A program made the translations under genes and the position numbers. This document shows positions 8,160-17,026 of a DNA stretch of 64,000 nt, in pieces; the first letter of the stretch is position 1, and the number at the start of each line of letters is the position of its first letter. This DNA is from Algoriphagus pacificus (GTDB lineage Bacteria > Bacteroidota > Bacteroidia > Cytophagales > Cyclobacteriaceae), in contig NZ_JAFKCU010000003.1 of the NCBI RefSeq assembly GCF_017254845.1, forward strand, positions 124,001-188,000, written 5' to 3'. Under the pieces are notes generated by a model. It saw only the letters and a program-made list of their open reading frames with translations. It ran no database searches and was not told the origin of the DNA.

Positions 8160-9494
8160 TTAAGAAAAGTAAACTGATGCCAAAATAACAGAAATCAAGC
8201 CCAAAACCATCAAAAGCAGGAAGCTTTTCCAGATATAGGAAATCCAATCTTTATAGTTAACGCCAACTGCAGCAATGACAGCCATCATTCCACCATTGGT
8301 CGGAGTAATCAGATCCATCAGCCCCGCAGGATATTGATAACTCATGACTGCTACCAATCGGGATATACCCAGCAAATCAGTCAATGGAGCCGTAATGGGT
8401 GTTGTTAAAACAGCTTGACCGGAGGTACTAGGTACAGGAATATGGATGATCATTTGGGAGAGAAAGAGTCCAAAAGCTGCAGCGTAGGTTGGTAATGTTT
8501 GCAAGGGTTCAAAAAGCCCCTGAATCAATGGATCAATGCTGGATGATTGATTTAAAACGTAGTAAATGCTTCTGGCAAGTCCTACGATTACTCCTGCAAA
8601 GATCATTTCCCCGAAACCTTCTGTATAAGTTTTTGCGGTGCCATTGATTCCTAATTTCCCAATTAGTCCGCAAGTGATCCCGACAACAAAGAATAAACCA
8701 GACATTTGGTTATAGCCCCAATCATGTTTTGCAATTCCCCAACCCATGGCCAAAATACCAAGCGTCATTACCAAAAGGACGATTTTGTGTCGGGTAGAAA
8801 TACTAACTGGTTTGAAATCTGGAATCTCGATCTGGTCCAATTTGTTTTTACCGGCCTTGATATGAAACACTATCCAGGTAACCATGATGATCAAAAGAAT
8901 AATGACTCGAAATATCAATCCCGTATTAAAGTCTACCTCTGCGATTTTTAAAGCCAACAATCCTCCAAAAGGATTTATTGGTGAAAAAGAGCCTCCCACT
9001 AATGCAGAACCTAGCGTCAAAGCCACTATGGATCGGCGGTCGTAATGAAGTTTTTTGGATAAAAGTATCAGGATAGGAGCCATGGCAATTAATTCTTCCT
9101 GCATGGCAATAGTGGCTCCACACATGAAAAATATCAGACCTACCAGAAAAAGTAGAAGGAAATGGTTTTTTCTAAATGTGTAGATAAGTGCTTCGATTCC
9201 AATCTGTAATGCCCCGGTTTTTTCAATGACGTAAAAGGCCCCTCCAATCAGTAGAATCAGGACTATTACATCAGCTCCTTCAATTAATCCTTCCGGAACG
9301 GATAAAATGATATCGCTGATAGAGGTGTTCTGATCGTCAATACTATGGAAGCTACCCGGAACGACGACTTCTCTACCTGTTTCTTCATCAAAAATTCTTT
9401 CGTATTCGCCTGATTGGATGAGGTATGTAAAAATGCCTGAGATGATCACAAAAGTCAGCATGATGATCATCGGATGCGGAAAAGTCTTTTTCAT
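8160..9494 (-). CDS. YfcC/DcuC-like carrier (C4-dicarboxylate anaerobic carrier superfamily)
   Basis: A 444-residue membrane protein with about 12 to 13 hydrophobic segments. The opening KKTFPHPMIIMLTFVIISG, then an external loop with SGEYER, is characteristic of the YfcC family. The re-entrant motif regions GALVGGSFSPINPFG and VPSTSGQAVLTTPI resemble the ion-transporter superfamily hairpins. Relatives are annotated as C4-dicarboxylate, amino-acid or short-peptide carriers; the substrate here is unknown. Its ATG overlaps the stop of the upstream serine hydrolase by 4 bp, which suggests that the pair handles the same type of compound, for example a hydrolysed peptide or ester product. That link is inference. 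Confidence 0.83.
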   Translation of the reverse strand: MKKTFPHPMIIMLTFVIISGIFTYLIQSGEYERIFDEETGREVVVPGSFHSIDDQNTSISDIILSVPEGLIEGADVIVLILLIGGAFYVIEKTGALQIGIEALIYTFRKNHFLLLFLVGLIFFMCGATIAMQEELIAMAPILILLSKKLHYDRRSIVALTLGSALVGGSFSPINPFGGLLALKIAEVDFNTGLIFRVIILLIIMVTWIVFHIKAGKNKLDQIEIPDFKPVSISTRHKIVLLVMTLGILAMGWGIAKHDWGYNQMSGLFFVVGITCGLIGKLGINGTAKTYTEGFGEMIFAGVIVGLARSIYYVLNQSSSIDPLIQGLFEPLQTLPTYAAAFGLFLSQMIIHIPVPSTSGQAVLTTPITAPLTDLLGISRLVAVMSYQYPAGLMDLITPTNGGMMAVIAAVGVNYKDWISYIWKSFLLLMVLGLISVILASVYFS

Positions 9495-10624
9495 TTTTCG
9501 AATTTTTGTGGGTTGGATAAAACTAAAAGTACTCTTTGGGCTATTTCTTTTCTAAAATCTTTGGTGTCTCGAGCATTGGAAATCATGACTAACCCATTCT
9601 TCTGTTCGGGTGAAAAAATAAGTAAGGAACTATACCCTGCCTGGCCACCGTAATGACCTAAAAAACTTGTTTCGTTAAGTGTAATTTTTTGGAATCCTAT
9701 AGGAGAACCTTCTGAATTTCTTTTCAGCCAATTGAATTCTTCCTGAAAAATCCCCATATCTCCTCGAATCAAATGGATCAGGAATAAGTCTAATTCTTCC
9801 AAGGAACTGACTAGGCCAGATGAGGGTGATGGAATTCTTTCAAAGCCGATTCTTCGTGGCTCAATTCTTCTCCAAACAAAGGTTTCTTGGTAGCCAGTCA
9901 TACTATTGTCGTCTTCTGGCCATTCGGTGGCAAAATGAGAGTTTTTCATTCCGGCAGGTTGGAAAACTGCCTCTGAAACTAGGCTATCAAAATCAAGTTT
10001 GGAGGACTGCTCCAGTAAATACCCTATTAAATCATAATTCTCATCAGCATATCTAATAACCAGCGAATCAGGTTTTTGGATATTCTTTTTCCAGAGCTCT
10101 TTTCCAAATTCTGAAAGTGGAACGAAACTGTTTTTGCCGAATAACTTTGCAAATAATCCTGGTTTTGGAATTCCCGATTGATGGGACAAAAGATCAGAAA
10201 TTTGAAGTTCATCGAGGGAAGAGGATGAATTGGAAGAGGGTTTGGCCAAAAGCAATTTTGATTCATTCCCCATCCCTTGTTCAGACCAATAATGGGCAGC
10301 TGTAAGAGCAGTAAAAAGTTTGGAGATAGAAGCAACAGGTATCAGACTTTTGGCGCTGAGTGAGTCAAAAGTCTTAAGGTTTTGGAAACCAAATGCTTTT
10401 TGATAGGTGATTTTCCCTTCCTCAACGATCCCTACGGCCAAACCTGGAAGAATAAACTCCGTCATGGAAGCCTTTAAAAGGGAGTCTAATTTCTCTTCTT
10501 TTGAATTGGTAGAAGAAACAGGGATTATTTTAATTCTGGGATAGCTATTCCACCAATCAAGCACCAAAAAAAGTATGAACCAAAATCCAATGACACCTAA
10601 GAGTATTTTTATTTTTTGATTCAT
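9491..10624 (-). CDS. serine hydrolase, class C beta-lactamase / penicillin-binding-protein fold
   Basis: A 377-residue protein with an N-terminal membrane anchor or uncleaved signal (about residues 5-25), then a beta-lactamase/transpeptidase domain. The nucleophile motif SxxK is S99-I-S-K102 (VASISKLF). The second motif, usually YxN, reads YAD in RYADENYDLIG, so its third position is changed. The KTG-equivalent HxGxxxG is present as HYGGQAGYSS. Such proteins include D-aminopeptidases, esterases and peptidoglycan hydrolases. The active domain should face the periplasm. It is the first gene of an operon with the YfcC-type carrier, aldo/keto reductase and MFS genes. Confidence 0.85.
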   Translation of the reverse strand: MNQKIKILLGVIGFWFILFLVLDWWNSYPRIKIIPVSSTNSKEEKLDSLLKASMTEFILPGLAVGIVEEGKITYQKAFGFQNLKTFDSLSAKSLIPVASISKLFTALTAAHYWSEQGMGNESKLLLAKPSSNSSSSLDELQISDLLSHQSGIPKPGLFAKLFGKNSFVPLSEFGKELWKKNIQKPDSLVIRYADENYDLIGYLLEQSSKLDFDSLVSEAVFQPAGMKNSHFATEWPEDDNSMTGYQETFVWRRIEPRRIGFERIPSPSSGLVSSLEELDLFLIHLIRGDMGIFQEEFNWLKRNSEGSPIGFQKITLNETSFLGHYGGQAGYSSLLIFSPEQKNGLVMISNARDTKDFRKEIAQRVLLVLSNPQKFEK

Positions 10625-10710
10625 TCTAGGGGATTAACTTCTCAAATTGAATTGGTAAGAGCTAATAGTCCTAGTTGGTTTATGGTTTATAGTAGTCATC
10701 GGAGGCGGGT

Positions 10711-11649
10711 TTATTGTTTTTTTTCCAAATGTGAAAAGTCACAATCCAAAAGATCCCTATCCCAATTGGCTACTTTGGCAGCTGCAGCATAGGTACTGTT
10801 CAGAAATGCCATAAGCGTTTCTGAAGGATTTGCTGATTTTTGGACCTCCTCATAGCTGAGCATAAATTCACCCATATCCTCACTCCAAAATGCTTCTTTT
10901 GGTTCTACAGCTTCCTCTTTGAATTGTGGTAGATTTGGGTAGCTATAGGCATAGAATACAGGAGTAGGGAAAGCAATTCCCCCCGGCCAAAATCCCACAC
11001 TAAAGACTTCATGGGAATATGCCTCTTGCATGACTGCCAAAGGCATATTTGGCATTTCGCCTTGGAAAAGTGGAGCTTTTCTCCCAGAAAATCTGGTATA
11101 AGCTAAATCAAAAGACCCCCAGAAAAAGTGAATTGGGCTGCTTTTTCCAGTGAATTTGCTTCTGAAAAGGGTAAAGACATTTTGGATCTGTACCAGTACT
11201 TTCCAGAATTTTTGTGCCTCATTTGCCTGATAAGGTAACTTTTTGGTGTTTTTGGTAAATGGAATGGCCCCGACAATTTCATTCGGCATTGTGTTGATTT
11301 TGACATCAATACCCAAGAATTTTAGCTTTTCCATCAGCATTTCATAGAAGCTAGCTACAGTTTGCCCTCCTAAAGGAAATCTGTCTCGAGTACCCGAACT
11401 GGTTTTGATTTTCAGCTCATGATGGATAAAATCAAACATGATTTCAAAAACCCCATTTTCATAAGGAATATTTCCGGTAGTCAAACCTTGGTGATCCACA
11501 TAGAGTGAAACATGCCAGGAATGATTCTGCCAAGGGGATTTTCTGAGACGCACCTTCCCCACAATTTGTGTCCATTGATGCAAGAGGTTGATGGTATCCT
11601 TACAATCTGTAAATTGAAAAACTGGCCAGGTAGACTTTTTAGATGCCAT
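10711..11649 (-). CDS. DUF5996 family protein
   Basis: A 312-residue soluble protein matching my memory of the DUF5996 family: the start WPVFQFTDCKDTINLLHQWTQ, the segment KSPWQNHSWHVSLYV, the middle GSFDLAYTRFSGR and the C-terminal half with FWPGG and FYAYSYPNLP. No function is known for the family and no catalytic motif stands out, though several conserved His, Trp and Tyr residues are visible. It has no signal peptide. It lies 44 bp downstream of the sirtuin gene on the same strand. Confidence 0.75.
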   Translation of the reverse strand: MASKKSTWPVFQFTDCKDTINLLHQWTQIVGKVRLRKSPWQNHSWHVSLYVDHQGLTTGNIPYENGVFEIMFDFIHHELKIKTSSGTRDRFPLGGQTVASFYEMLMEKLKFLGIDVKINTMPNEIVGAIPFTKNTKKLPYQANEAQKFWKVLVQIQNVFTLFRSKFTGKSSPIHFFWGSFDLAYTRFSGRKAPLFQGEMPNMPLAVMQEAYSHEVFSVGFWPGGIAFPTPVFYAYSYPNLPQFKEEAVEPKEAFWSEDMGEFMLSYEEVQKSANPSETLMAFLNSTYAAAAKVANWDRDLLDCDFSHLEKKQ

Positions 11650-11693
11650 AAGAAAAATTTTTCTTCAAGATATGAATTTGGGAAAGCGGTCGG

Positions 11694-12389
11694 CTAATTT
11701 TCTTCTAAAATAATACTTTCTAAAAGCTTCATTCCCTCGCTCGCTTTTTTTTCTATGCAAATTACATCTTTTCCTAATTGATAATTTGGGATTTGGAGGT
11801 CGATAAGGAATTTTTTAGAGGTAGATGGAACAAAATCAATCAAACTTGCAGCAGGGTAAACTTGCATAGAAGTACCGATTACCAGAAAGATATCTGCTGA
11901 CAAACCATGATTGATGGCTTCTTCCATTTTGGGAACCGGTTCTCCAAACCAAACGATATGAGGTCTGAGCTGGCTTCCCAGTTCACAGAGGTCACCTTCT
12001 TTGATTTCCCAATGGGAGAGAGGGTAAACCAAATTTGGGTTCTTACTGCTTTGTGCTTTGCCAAGTTCCCCATGTAAATGAATCACTTGTGAGGAACCAG
12101 CTCTTTCATGAAGATCATCGACATTCTGAGTGATGATCGTTACATCAAATACTTTTTCTAGTTTGGCAAGAATCTGATGTGCTTCGTTAGGATGGCATTC
12201 TTGGGCCTGTTTTCTTCGAAGATTATAGAAATTCTGAACTAAACTCCGGTTTCTTTTCCAGCCTTCTGGAGAAGCCACTTCCATGATATCATGATTTTCC
12301 CAAAGCCCATTGCTATCCCGGAAAGTTTTGATACCGCTTTCCTGAGAGATGCCTGCCCCGGATAAGACCACAAATTTCTTTTTAGCCAT
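11694..12389 (-). CDS. cobB: NAD-dependent protein deacylase, sirtuin (CobB-like)
   Basis: A 231-residue sirtuin. The NAD-binding GAGISQESGIKTFR (residues 11-24), TQNVDDLHERAG (87-98), catalytic His in HLHGE (104-108) and LRPHIVWFGE (141-150) are present. Y55 and R58 in FYNLRR correspond to the Tyr and Arg of SIRT5 and CobB that bind acidic acyl groups, so removal of succinyl or malonyl groups from lysines is predicted. Unlike E. coli CobB, the four zinc-ribbon cysteines are missing: the region after HGELGKAQ has SS in place of Cys and only C135 remains. Gene order is sirtuin then DUF5996. Confidence 0.9.
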   Translation of the reverse strand: MAKKKFVVLSGAGISQESGIKTFRDSNGLWENHDIMEVASPEGWKRNRSLVQNFYNLRRKQAQECHPNEAHQILAKLEKVFDVTIITQNVDDLHERAGSSQVIHLHGELGKAQSSKNPNLVYPLSHWEIKEGDLCELGSQLRPHIVWFGEPVPKMEEAINHGLSADIFLVIGTSMQVYPAASLIDFVPSTSKKFLIDLQIPNYQLGKDVICIEKKASEGMKLLESIILEEN

Positions 12390-12452
12390 TTTTGAAGCTT
12401 TAATTGCTTGCTTAATTTCCTCAATTATAAAAGTAACGAAGAAAAAGGAATG

Positions 12453-13703
12453 CTATTTCTTTTCAGAAATGATAGGAGTATAATCCAAAGGCATTAAATC
12501 CCCTACTTTTTCCCAAGCCATATATTCTTCAACCATCAATCCAAAAGGATCCATGTAACTACCGTTAAAAAACAATTCAATTTGCTCGTTGGTCAGGAAT
12601 GCTTTCGAAACCTGATTTGTTTTATTGAGGTTTTCAAAAGGTGCTCCTGGATATTCCCTGGCCATTGGCTCATTTTTGTAGGTAATATGAATGAGGTCTT
12701 CGAATTTCATGAAGACTTTGCCGTTTTTCTCCCGAATGAGGATTTCCTCCGGATCTAATTCATTTTGATCCAGTATTTCCAACTGATCAGCAAGATTTGA
12801 TTTTGAAAAAACATCCGACTCAATAGAATCTTTGACGGCTTGACTTCTGGTACTTCTATAAAGGTTTCTAGCAGCTTCAAATTCCGATGGACTCGGTTTA
12901 TTAGGGTTAGGGATCCGTTTTAATCTCCTAATCAAATAGCCTTCCTCCTGAGAAATTCCTAGATACAAACTGTGCAGGAAATGCTGAATACTTCCCTGGT
13001 AGGCGATTTCTCTTTTTTTTGCAATCCGTTTTTCTTTCCCTGCCGATAAGTCTTGATAAGCTGTAAACAGGGGGAAACCTCCGTAAAATACAGTCCCTTC
13101 CTTGGGATTGTACTTGAACTCAGTCAAGAGGTACTCAATTTGATAACCTAGGTTTGGGTTTTCCAAAATTAAGGGATTTCTCGCATCTACCTGAAGTAGT
13201 CCCGGTACGGTTTCATTGTCAATCAACAGATCTTTTTCATTCAAAATCTCAATCGCCTGTCCATTGATAGTGGTGCCAAGAAAAAACCTTTTAAAGGTCT
13301 CAAGATTATGGTACCAAACAGGATCTCTTTCTTCTTCTACATCGATTAAATCTAATTCCTGTTCATCTGATTCAAGTTGAACCTGATACCCTTTCGCTGG
13401 TAAAGATTCTGTTTTGATAGAAAAAGTGGCTGATTTAAACCCGAGCATTCTTACCAAAACTTCATAATTGCCATCAGGTATTTCCAGGCTAAAATTCCCG
13501 TTTTCATCAGCGGTAATTCCTAAAGTAGTATTTGGGAGGAAGACACTGGCGAAAGGAATCGGAACTTCAGTTTCATATTCTATCACTCTTCCTTTCAGAA
13601 TATTCTGCGCAAAAAGCTGTTGCTGAAGGATGCAAACCAAAAAAAAGACCAAAAACAGACAAATTCTAGCTGCTTTTGGTCTTAAATATTTACTAATATC
13701 CAT
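12453..13703 (-). CDS. exported protein with carboxypeptidase-regulatory-like domain
   Basis: A 416-residue protein with a signal peptide (hydrophobic stretch at about 13-32, ending LFAQ). Residues 35-115 form a CarboxypepD_reg-like beta sandwich: ILKGRVIEYETEVPIPFASVFL, GITADENGNFSLEIPDGNYEV. The rest is not a TonB barrel and I do not recognise it. This architecture is common in Bacteroidota as a periplasmic or outer-membrane-associated protein of unknown role. It follows topA by 20 bp on the same strand and is probably co-transcribed with it, though no functional link to topoisomerase is evident. Confidence 0.75.
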   Translation of the reverse strand: MDISKYLRPKAARICLFLVFFLVCILQQQLFAQNILKGRVIEYETEVPIPFASVFLPNTTLGITADENGNFSLEIPDGNYEVLVRMLGFKSATFSIKTESLPAKGYQVQLESDEQELDLIDVEEERDPVWYHNLETFKRFFLGTTINGQAIEILNEKDLLIDNETVPGLLQVDARNPLILENPNLGYQIEYLLTEFKYNPKEGTVFYGGFPLFTAYQDLSAGKEKRIAKKREIAYQGSIQHFLHSLYLGISQEEGYLIRRLKRIPNPNKPSPSEFEAARNLYRSTRSQAVKDSIESDVFSKSNLADQLEILDQNELDPEEILIREKNGKVFMKFEDLIHITYKNEPMAREYPGAPFENLNKTNQVSKAFLTNEQIELFFNGSYMDPFGLMVEEYMAWEKVGDLMPLDYTPIISEKK

Positions 13704-13723
13704 TAATCGATTCGGATGGAATT

Positions 13724-16048
13724 TTAACTTTTCTTTTTGGCAAATCGACCTTTCTTTTTTGTGTCGGGTTGATTTTCGATGATATGCATTGTTTCCTCGT
13801 AAGTCAATTCCTCTGCCTCTTTATCTTTCGGGATTTTATAATTGTTTTTACCCATCTTGATATAAGGACCCCATCTGCCATTCAGAATCTGGATTTCAGG
13901 GTTTTCATCGAAGGATTTGATATGCTTTTTGGCATCAGCCTCTCTTTTGTCCTTGATTAATTGAATGGCTTCCTCCTCGGTAATACTCAAAGGATCTTGT
14001 TCTTTACCCAAAGAGAAGAAAGCACCATCATGTCTCACATAAGGACCGAACCTTCCGATAGCCGCGACCATTTTCTTGTCTTCAAACATGCCCACATCTC
14101 TTGGAAGTTTGAATAATTCCAAAGCATCTTCAAGTGTGATGTTTTCGATAAACTGGCCTTTTTTAAGACTGGCAAACTGCTTGTCTTCATCTTCATTGTC
14201 TCCGATCTGAACCAATGGCCCAAATCTTCCCAATCTAGCCGTAATCGGTTTGCCATTTTCGGGATGATTACCGATCAATCTACTGGTATTGATATCCTGA
14301 CGGGAAACCTGCTCTGTTTCTTCTACGCTATGATGGAAATTGCCATAAAACGAATCGATCATATCCTGCCAAACCTGTCCGCCGGCAGCGATATCATCAA
14401 ATTCCTTCTCAACTCTTGCGGTAAAACTAAAGTCGATGACATTTGGGAAATGCTCCACAAGGAAGTCATTTACCACCATGGCAATATTAGTAGGGAAGAG
14501 TTTTTGCTTTTCGGCTCCAGTGATTTCTGTCTTGACTTCATCACTGAATTTGCCAGAGGCAATACTCATTTCTACATAATTTCTTGGCGTGCCATCTCGG
14601 GATTCCTTGATTACATATTCTCTTTTCTGGATCGTAGAAATCGTAGGAGCATAAGTTGATGGTCTACCGATACCCAATTCCTCCAGTTTCTTCACCAAAG
14701 AAGCTTCGGTATATCTTGGAGATGGCCTAGAGAAGGTTTCTTTTCCTCTCATTTGCTGCAAGGCAAGTCCCTGTCCGATAGTCAAAGGAGGTAGTAATGA
14801 CTTGTTTGCATCATCATCCTCTTCTGGTTCGTCGTCGGTATCTTCCAGGTAAACTTTTAAGAATCCATCAAACTTGATGATTTCTCCGGTAGCGATCAAA
14901 TTTAGATCAGAATTGGAAATGTCTACTGTGATTGTGGTTTTCTCTAGTTCAGCATCAGCCATCTGGGAAGCAATTGCTCTTTTCCAGATCAGGTCATAAA
15001 GACGCTGCTCATTTCTATCTCCACTGATATGATTTACCGAAAAATCGGTTGGTCGAATCGCTTCGTGTGCTTCTTGAGCACCTTCGGATTTGGTAGCGTA
15101 CTTTCTGGATTTATGGTAGTTGCTACCATAGGAATCATGAATTGCATTTTTAGCAGAATTCATGGCTTCATCAGATAAGTTGGTGCTATCTGTTCTCATG
15201 TAAGTGATCTTACCAGCTTCGTAAAGCTTCTGAGCCACAGACATGGTTTGAGCTACTGAGAAATACAATTTTCTACTGGCTTCCTGCTGAAGGGTAGAAG
15301 TGGTAAATGGAGCTGCAGGAGTCTTTTTGCCTGGTTTTTTCTCCAGATTGCCTACAGAAAACTCAGCATCTAAACAGGATTTAAGAAATTCCTCCGCTTC
15401 TTTTTTCGTATCAAACTTCTTTGGAAGTTCGGCTTTGAAAGTTTTTCCTTCTACTTCGAAAATTGCGGTAATCCTAAAGCTTGATTTGCTTTTGAAATGC
15501 TCTATTTCGCGCTCTCTGTCTACTATAAGTCTTACGGCTACAGATTGAACTCTACCAGCTGAAAGACCTGTTTTAATTTTTTTCCAAAGTATAGGGGATA
15601 GTTCAAAACCTACCAATCTATCAAGGATACGTCTTGCCTGTTGTGCATTTACAAGATCGTAATCAATGCCTCTTGGGTTTTCAATAGCCTTAGAGATTGC
15701 ATTCTTGGTAATCTCCCGGAAGACAATCCTTTTGGTTTGATCATCTTTCAGTTTCAAAACCTCTTTTAAATGCCAGGAAATGGCTTCTCCTTCGCGGTCA
15801 TCATCACTTGCCAGGTAGACCATTTTGGAGTCTTTAACCAGAGCTTTTAAATTTTTGATGACATCCTTTTTATCAGCGGTTACCTCATAAGTAGGTTCGA
15901 ACCTGTTTTTAATATCGATTGCTTTATCTCCTTTGGGGAGATCTCTCACGTGCCCGTAACTAGAAACAACCTTATAATCACTACCTAAATAACCTTCTAT
16001 GGTTTTCGCTTTGGCAGGGGACTCGACAATGACAAGGTTTTTCGACAT
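13724..16048 (-). CDS. topA: DNA topoisomerase I
   Basis: A 774-residue type IA topoisomerase that relaxes negative supercoils. The N-terminal TOPRIM domain has VIVESPAKAKTIEGYLG and DDDREGEAISWH; the catalytic Tyr is in TYMRTDST, and GIGRPSTYAPTI is the family signature. The C-terminus lacks the zinc ribbons of the E. coli enzyme (I see a single cysteine in the whole protein) and instead carries repeats of the type GRFGPLVQIG, GRFGPYVRHD and GRWGPYIKMG, then a Lys-rich tail (KKKGRFAKKKS). This layout is usual outside the proteobacteria. It likely leads a transcript with the 12453-13703 gene. Confidence 0.97.
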   Translation of the reverse strand: MSKNLVIVESPAKAKTIEGYLGSDYKVVSSYGHVRDLPKGDKAIDIKNRFEPTYEVTADKKDVIKNLKALVKDSKMVYLASDDDREGEAISWHLKEVLKLKDDQTKRIVFREITKNAISKAIENPRGIDYDLVNAQQARRILDRLVGFELSPILWKKIKTGLSAGRVQSVAVRLIVDREREIEHFKSKSSFRITAIFEVEGKTFKAELPKKFDTKKEAEEFLKSCLDAEFSVGNLEKKPGKKTPAAPFTTSTLQQEASRKLYFSVAQTMSVAQKLYEAGKITYMRTDSTNLSDEAMNSAKNAIHDSYGSNYHKSRKYATKSEGAQEAHEAIRPTDFSVNHISGDRNEQRLYDLIWKRAIASQMADAELEKTTITVDISNSDLNLIATGEIIKFDGFLKVYLEDTDDEPEEDDDANKSLLPPLTIGQGLALQQMRGKETFSRPSPRYTEASLVKKLEELGIGRPSTYAPTISTIQKREYVIKESRDGTPRNYVEMSIASGKFSDEVKTEITGAEKQKLFPTNIAMVVNDFLVEHFPNVIDFSFTARVEKEFDDIAAGGQVWQDMIDSFYGNFHHSVEETEQVSRQDINTSRLIGNHPENGKPITARLGRFGPLVQIGDNEDEDKQFASLKKGQFIENITLEDALELFKLPRDVGMFEDKKMVAAIGRFGPYVRHDGAFFSLGKEQDPLSITEEEAIQLIKDKREADAKKHIKSFDENPEIQILNGRWGPYIKMGKNNYKIPKDKEAEELTYEETMHIIENQPDTKKKGRFAKKKS

Positions 16049-16202
16049 AAAAATCTGTTTTTTTTGGGCTCTTATGCCCGATTTGGATTGCTAAAAATAG
16101 AGGGCATAGTTTTTTGATCCAAATAAATAAAATTTCATTACCAGTTATTGGAGGGATTTTTGTTAAATATTACTCCAGAAAGATTAAGCTAATTCAATCA
16201 CT

Positions 16203-16670
16203 ATGAAGCAATTATTTTTACTTAGACATGGAGAAGCAGGATTTTCTGAAGGAACGGATTTTCAGAGACAATTGACTCAGAGAGGGACAGAAAGGCTGAA
16301 TAGAATGGGAATTGAGCTAAAGAGTCGTTCGATGGAGGTTGATTTAATGTATTGTTCCGCTGCTCAAAGAACAATGGAGACGGCTTCGATTATCCATCAA
16401 TACATCTCTATTAAAGAAGAGATTTTTTTAAAGCTGATTTATGATGGAAATCTGGGAGACCTTCTTCATTTGTTGGAAAATATACCTTTTCAGGTGAATT
16501 CCTGTCTGATAATCGGACATAATCCCATCTTAAGTTTATTGGTTGCACATCTTTCTGGAGAGAGCTATATCAATATGCAGCCGGGTATGCTTGCGTGTCT
16601 GGATTTGGAAATAAATGATTGGAGAATGATAGGTTTAAATACCGGGATCTTAAAAGAGGTCTTTCAATAA
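16203..16670 (+). CDS. sixA: SixA-like phosphohistidine phosphatase
   Basis: A 155-residue histidine-phosphatase-superfamily protein of SixA size. The catalytic R8-H9-G10 (LLRHGEAG) opens the protein and the second His is H106 in GHNPIL. SixA removes phosphate from phosphohistidine on proteins such as histidine phosphotransfer domains or the nitrogen PTS. No partner is encoded nearby, so the target is unknown. It stands alone: topA is divergent upstream, and a repeat-bearing intergenic region begins at its stop codon. Confidence 0.85.
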   Translation: MKQLFLLRHGEAGFSEGTDFQRQLTQRGTERLNRMGIELKSRSMEVDLMYCSAAQRTMETASIIHQYISIKEEIFLKLIYDGNLGDLLHLLENIPFQVNSCLIIGHNPILSLLVAHLSGESYINMQPGMLACLDLEINDWRMIGLNTGILKEVFQ

Positions 16671-16836
16671 ACCACATTTCGATACTTTTTCAGTTTTAAC
16701 GGGAATTTCAAATCATTTTTAAACCATGTTTCTAATTTTTTGCAAAAAATGAAATTGTTTTGATTTCATTTTAAACCTAATTTCTATACATTAACAGAAA
16801 ATTAGATGGACCTGGGTTGATTTTAAACCATGTTTC
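16669..16836. repeat. array of four AAACC-N3-TTTC sites at exact 52-bp pitch
   Basis: AAACC-nnn-TTTC occurs at 16669-16680 (ACA), 16721-16732 (ATG), 16773-16784 (TAA) and 16825-16836 (ATG). The pitch is 52, 52 and 52 bp. Copies 2 to 4 are preceded by TTTT. The rest of each unit is degenerate but shares T-rich and CAAAA/CAGAAA stretches. The first copy overlaps the stop codon of the sixA-like gene. 52 bp is about five helical turns, so all sites would face the same side of the DNA. No frame is open through the array. Confidence 0.75.
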
Positions 16837-17026
16837 AACTTTTTGGTCAAAATCTGATTTATTTATAGATAAACCCTCCCTAAACTGGTCATTTTTAAAG
16901 GTCAGTTTCAATAACCTAAGGAAAGCGGAAATCGCTTTGAGTAATGCCTGTGTGAATCCCTCAGGATTTTACTGATTTTAATTGAGAATACCCTTAGAAG
17001 AAATATATACCCTAACCATTGAAACC
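16837..17026 (+). promoter_or_regulatory. leader with two small hairpins before the Tat aminotransferase gene
   Basis: With the preceding repeat array this completes a 356-bp gap without genes. Two inverted repeats are visible: AAAGCG-gaaat-CGCTTT at 16922-16938 and AATCC-ctca-GGATT at 16955-16968, both upstream of the start codon. I do not recognise a known riboswitch. A role in controlling the aminotransferase/AEC operon is inference. Confidence 0.35.

Noticed and set aside
14264-14659. 131-codon plus-strand frame opposite topA
   Set aside because: Antisense to a conserved topA region; protein has no domain-like features.
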